Source: Mycobacterium sp. D16Q13 (GTDB lineage: Bacteria > Actinomycetota > Actinomycetes > Mycobacteriales > Mycobacteriaceae). From it: 64,000 nucleotides of DNA. The stretch is taken from the NCBI RefSeq assembly GCF_002013375.1, contig NZ_MAEW01000003.1:682001-746000 (forward strand), in the 5' to 3' direction. This document shows, in pieces, positions 62,570 through 64,000 of the stretch (its first letter is position 1; every line of letters starts with the position of its first letter). Below the pieces are notes generated by a model, which was not told where the DNA came from, did no database searches, and was given only the letters and a program-made list of their open reading frames with translations. Made by a program: the position numbers and the translations under genes.

Positions 62570-63630
62570 CTGACAGCGGCCATCGCGAAGCCGAAGATCA
62601 GCGTCAGAATCAGCACCAGCGGGAAGTGACCGCTGAACGGGAAGCGCCCGATGACGGTAAAGACCATGTTCAGGGCCGCCAGATGCCAGATGAACAGGCC
62701 GTAGGACCAACGCCCCAGCGTCACCATCAGCGGGCTGCTCAATATTCGGTGCGGCGTGCCCGGGGCATCCAATGTCAACGGCATCAGCAGCGCCCACGCC
62801 AGCGTGGCACCCATCGCGATCTTGACGGCGTACTGATGCGGCGGTGCCTGAGTCAGCCCCTGCGGTCCGGCCAGCGGGGAGGCTGCCACCCCGAAGGCGA
62901 TAAGGGCCACCACGGCGAGCAGCACGCGGCGACGCGCCAGGTGCAGTGTCCAAGCGGGTGGCGCCGAGCTCCATTCGGCCAGCAGCATGCCCGCGACGAA
63001 CCACGAGAAGAAGGCGGGCGGCCACGTCAGCGGATTGACGCCCACGGCCGCGTGAAAGGGGATGAACGACCAGCCGAGACTGATGGCACCGAGGGACATG
63101 AGCACCGGAGCACGCCATCGCCCCGGCACCCGCCGCATGGCGACCGCGATGACCGGCAGCGCCACATAGAACGCCACCTCGACCGCCAGGCTCCACATCT
63201 GTGTCAGACCTGCCGTCAGAGTTAGCGGGATATACAACTGTGTGAGCGTCAGGTTGGCCGCCCAGACCACCCAGCTGGCCCCCATCGCATCCGGCAACAG
63301 CAACAGGATGACAACGACGGCGGCCAGGTAGGCCGGGACGATGCGGACGAACCGCGACGCGAAGTAGCGCCCGGTGGACGCGGCCGCGGGCCCGCCGTGT
63401 GCTGCCGCGGCATGTGGCCGCCACAGCAGAAATCCAGATAGCGCGAAAAAGACGGCCACCGCCAGGTCAAAGCGGCCCAGGATGCGTCCGTCGACGCCAC
63501 CGTTGTGACCCGTCTGAAACGCGGTGTGGGTGACCACGACGCCCATCGCCGCGCAGGCGCGCATGCCCTCCAATGCTGGGACAAAGCCCCGCGCATGGAC
63601 GGCCGGAGCCGATGGCCGCACTGTCGTCAC
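62452..63630 (-). CDS. Acyltransferase-3 family membrane protein (Rv0228-like)
   Basis: 392 residues from GTG 63630 (GTG-ACG-ACA). About ten membrane helices. The family motifs are ALEGMRACAAMGVVVTHTAF with the conserved His and FFALSGFLLWRPH; RYFASRFVRIVPAYL carries the conserved Arg. Acyl-3 proteins O-acylate cell-wall or lipid glycans. Neighbourhood and orientation relative to aftD are those of Rv0228. The gene ends inside the aftD 3' end (118-bp convergent overlap), which covers the last 39 residues. Confidence 0.9.
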   Translation of the reverse strand: MTTVRPSAPAVHARGFVPALEGMRACAAMGVVVTHTAFQTGHNGGVDGRILGRFDLAVAVFFALSGFLLWRPHAAAAHGGPAAASTGRYFASRFVRIVPAYLAAVVVILLLLPDAMGASWVVWAANLTLTQLYIPLTLTAGLTQMWSLAVEVAFYVALPVIAVAMRRVPGRWRAPVLMSLGAISLGWSFIPFHAAVGVNPLTWPPAFFSWFVAGMLLAEWSSAPPAWTLHLARRRVLLAVVALIAFGVAASPLAGPQGLTQAPPHQYAVKIAMGATLAWALLMPLTLDAPGTPHRILSSPLMVTLGRWSYGLFIWHLAALNMVFTVIGRFPFSGHFPLVLILTLIFGFAMAAVSYALVESPSREALRRFQKRRDGSRTAANATAVTEVSPSS

Positions 63631-63812
63631 CCCGCCGAGGGTACGGTTCTAAGTCGATCCGGCGGCATTTGACCAGAACCAGGACCTGGGAATCCGTACG
63701 ATCGCCAAATGACCACCTGGCGGCCACGGCTGTTAGGGTCAGACAGATTTGCCCTGGGCATGCCATCTCGTCACGCACAGGGTTACCGCACGTTAAGGAG
63801 GGTTCGGCCACA

Positions 63813-64000
63813 GTGAACCGCGGGGTCATGATGCGTATCGCAGCGTGCGGGCTGCTGGGGCTGGGTTCGGCGCTCATCATCGCCGCACTGTTGCTCAGCA
63901 CGTACACGAGCAACCGGCTTGCGAAGATTCCGCTCGACTGGGACGCCACATTGGTGAGCGAGGGCAAGGGCCGTGCCCTGGACCCGGCGTCGCTGTCCGG
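63813..64000 (+). CDS. DUF3068-type membrane protein, N-terminal part (Rv0227c-like)
   Basis: From GTG 63813, or ATG 63828 in the same frame, after TAAGGAGGG; the frame is open at the right edge so only about 63 residues are seen. They hold one hydrophobic helix (MMRIAACGLLGLGSALIIAA) and the start of an outside domain (IPLDWDATLVSEGKG), which resembles DUF3068/PorA-like proteins such as Rv0227c. The position beside the acyltransferase supports it. No functional residues are in view. Confidence 0.7.
   Translation, partial: MNRGVMMRIAACGLLGLGSALIIAALLLSTYTSNRLAKIPLDWDATLVSEGKGRALDPASLS

Overview
The window is chromosomal DNA of a rapidly growing mycobacterium, most likely of the Mycobacteroides abscessus/chelonae group. 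Evidence is the uniformly high G+C, frequent GTG starts, mycobacterial families (AftD, LpqI, FabG4/HtdX, FadE5, Rv0250c-type protein, DUF3068) and an intact oxyR beside ahpC-ahpD, which is broken in M. tuberculosis. No rRNA, tRNA, CRISPR array, prophage or insertion sequence was seen. Gene names come from reading the sequence and from memory of the M. tuberculosis gene order; no database search was made.

Layout: 1-1.3 kb holds the end of a P450-reductase-type flavoprotein and a Tat-exported isochorismatase-like protein. 1.4-3.5 kb is the peroxide defence unit ahpD-ahpC with divergent oxyR. 3.5-13.3 kb is an uncharacterised catabolic island: a GntR/FCD regulator, two maleate isomerase/arylmalonate decarboxylase-like proteins, an isocitrate lyase/PEP mutase-superfamily protein, a D-2-hydroxyacid dehydrogenase, an amidase, a DUF3830 protein, a class III aminotransferase, a semialdehyde dehydrogenase and a tartrate/isopropylmalate-type dehydrogenase. 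Two identical 14-bp palindromes sit in its two divergent promoter regions. 13.4-17.8 kb is a succinate dehydrogenase operon of the Rv0247c-Rv0250c type.

17.9-25.3 kb is mixed: ArsR and HxlR regulators with clear palindromic sites, an SDR, a tautomerase, a flavin reductase (Rv0245-like), a crotonase, a secreted protein, a 2OG-Fe(II) oxygenase, a Ser/Thr kinase and a DinB-like protein. 25.5-37.9 kb carries fadE5, then a hydrolase, DUF1361 protein, nucleotide kinase, molybdopterin oxidoreductase, alcohol dehydrogenase/MpaB pair and TetR, then fadA2 <-> fabG4-htdX. 38-42.4 kb has a frameshifted TIGR03086 gene, a sulfate-binding protein/SulP operon and an Rv0238-like TetR whose candidate operator is repeated between fadA2 and fabG4.

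42.5-52.2 kb is lipid/oxidation accessory DNA: TerC, a coupled metal-dependent hydrolase/P450 pair, a MerR regulator, two YCII/DGPF proteins, a fatty-acyl-AMP ligase and two more P450s. 52.2-64 kb returns to the conserved cell-envelope block: lpqI, an ECF42-type sigma factor, a TfoX-like protein, a Tat-exported sulfatase, a membrane-anchored discoidin-like protein, a DUF2613 peptide, aftD, an acyltransferase-3 protein and the start of a DUF3068 gene. Read left to right, sdh, Rv0245-like, fadE5, fadA2, fabG4, htdX, Rv0238-like, lpqI, aftD, acyltransferase and DUF3068 match M. tuberculosis Rv0250c down to Rv0227c in order and relative orientation, with insertions between them.

Most notable regulatory signals: (i) the sigma factor gene and the distant YCII pair share a bipartite promoter (TGTCGATT and TTCGTGG with identical spacing); (ii) the twin GntR-type operators of the catabolic island; (iii) a three-copy 23-26-bp element encoding GLRASGSS at or just before gene starts.
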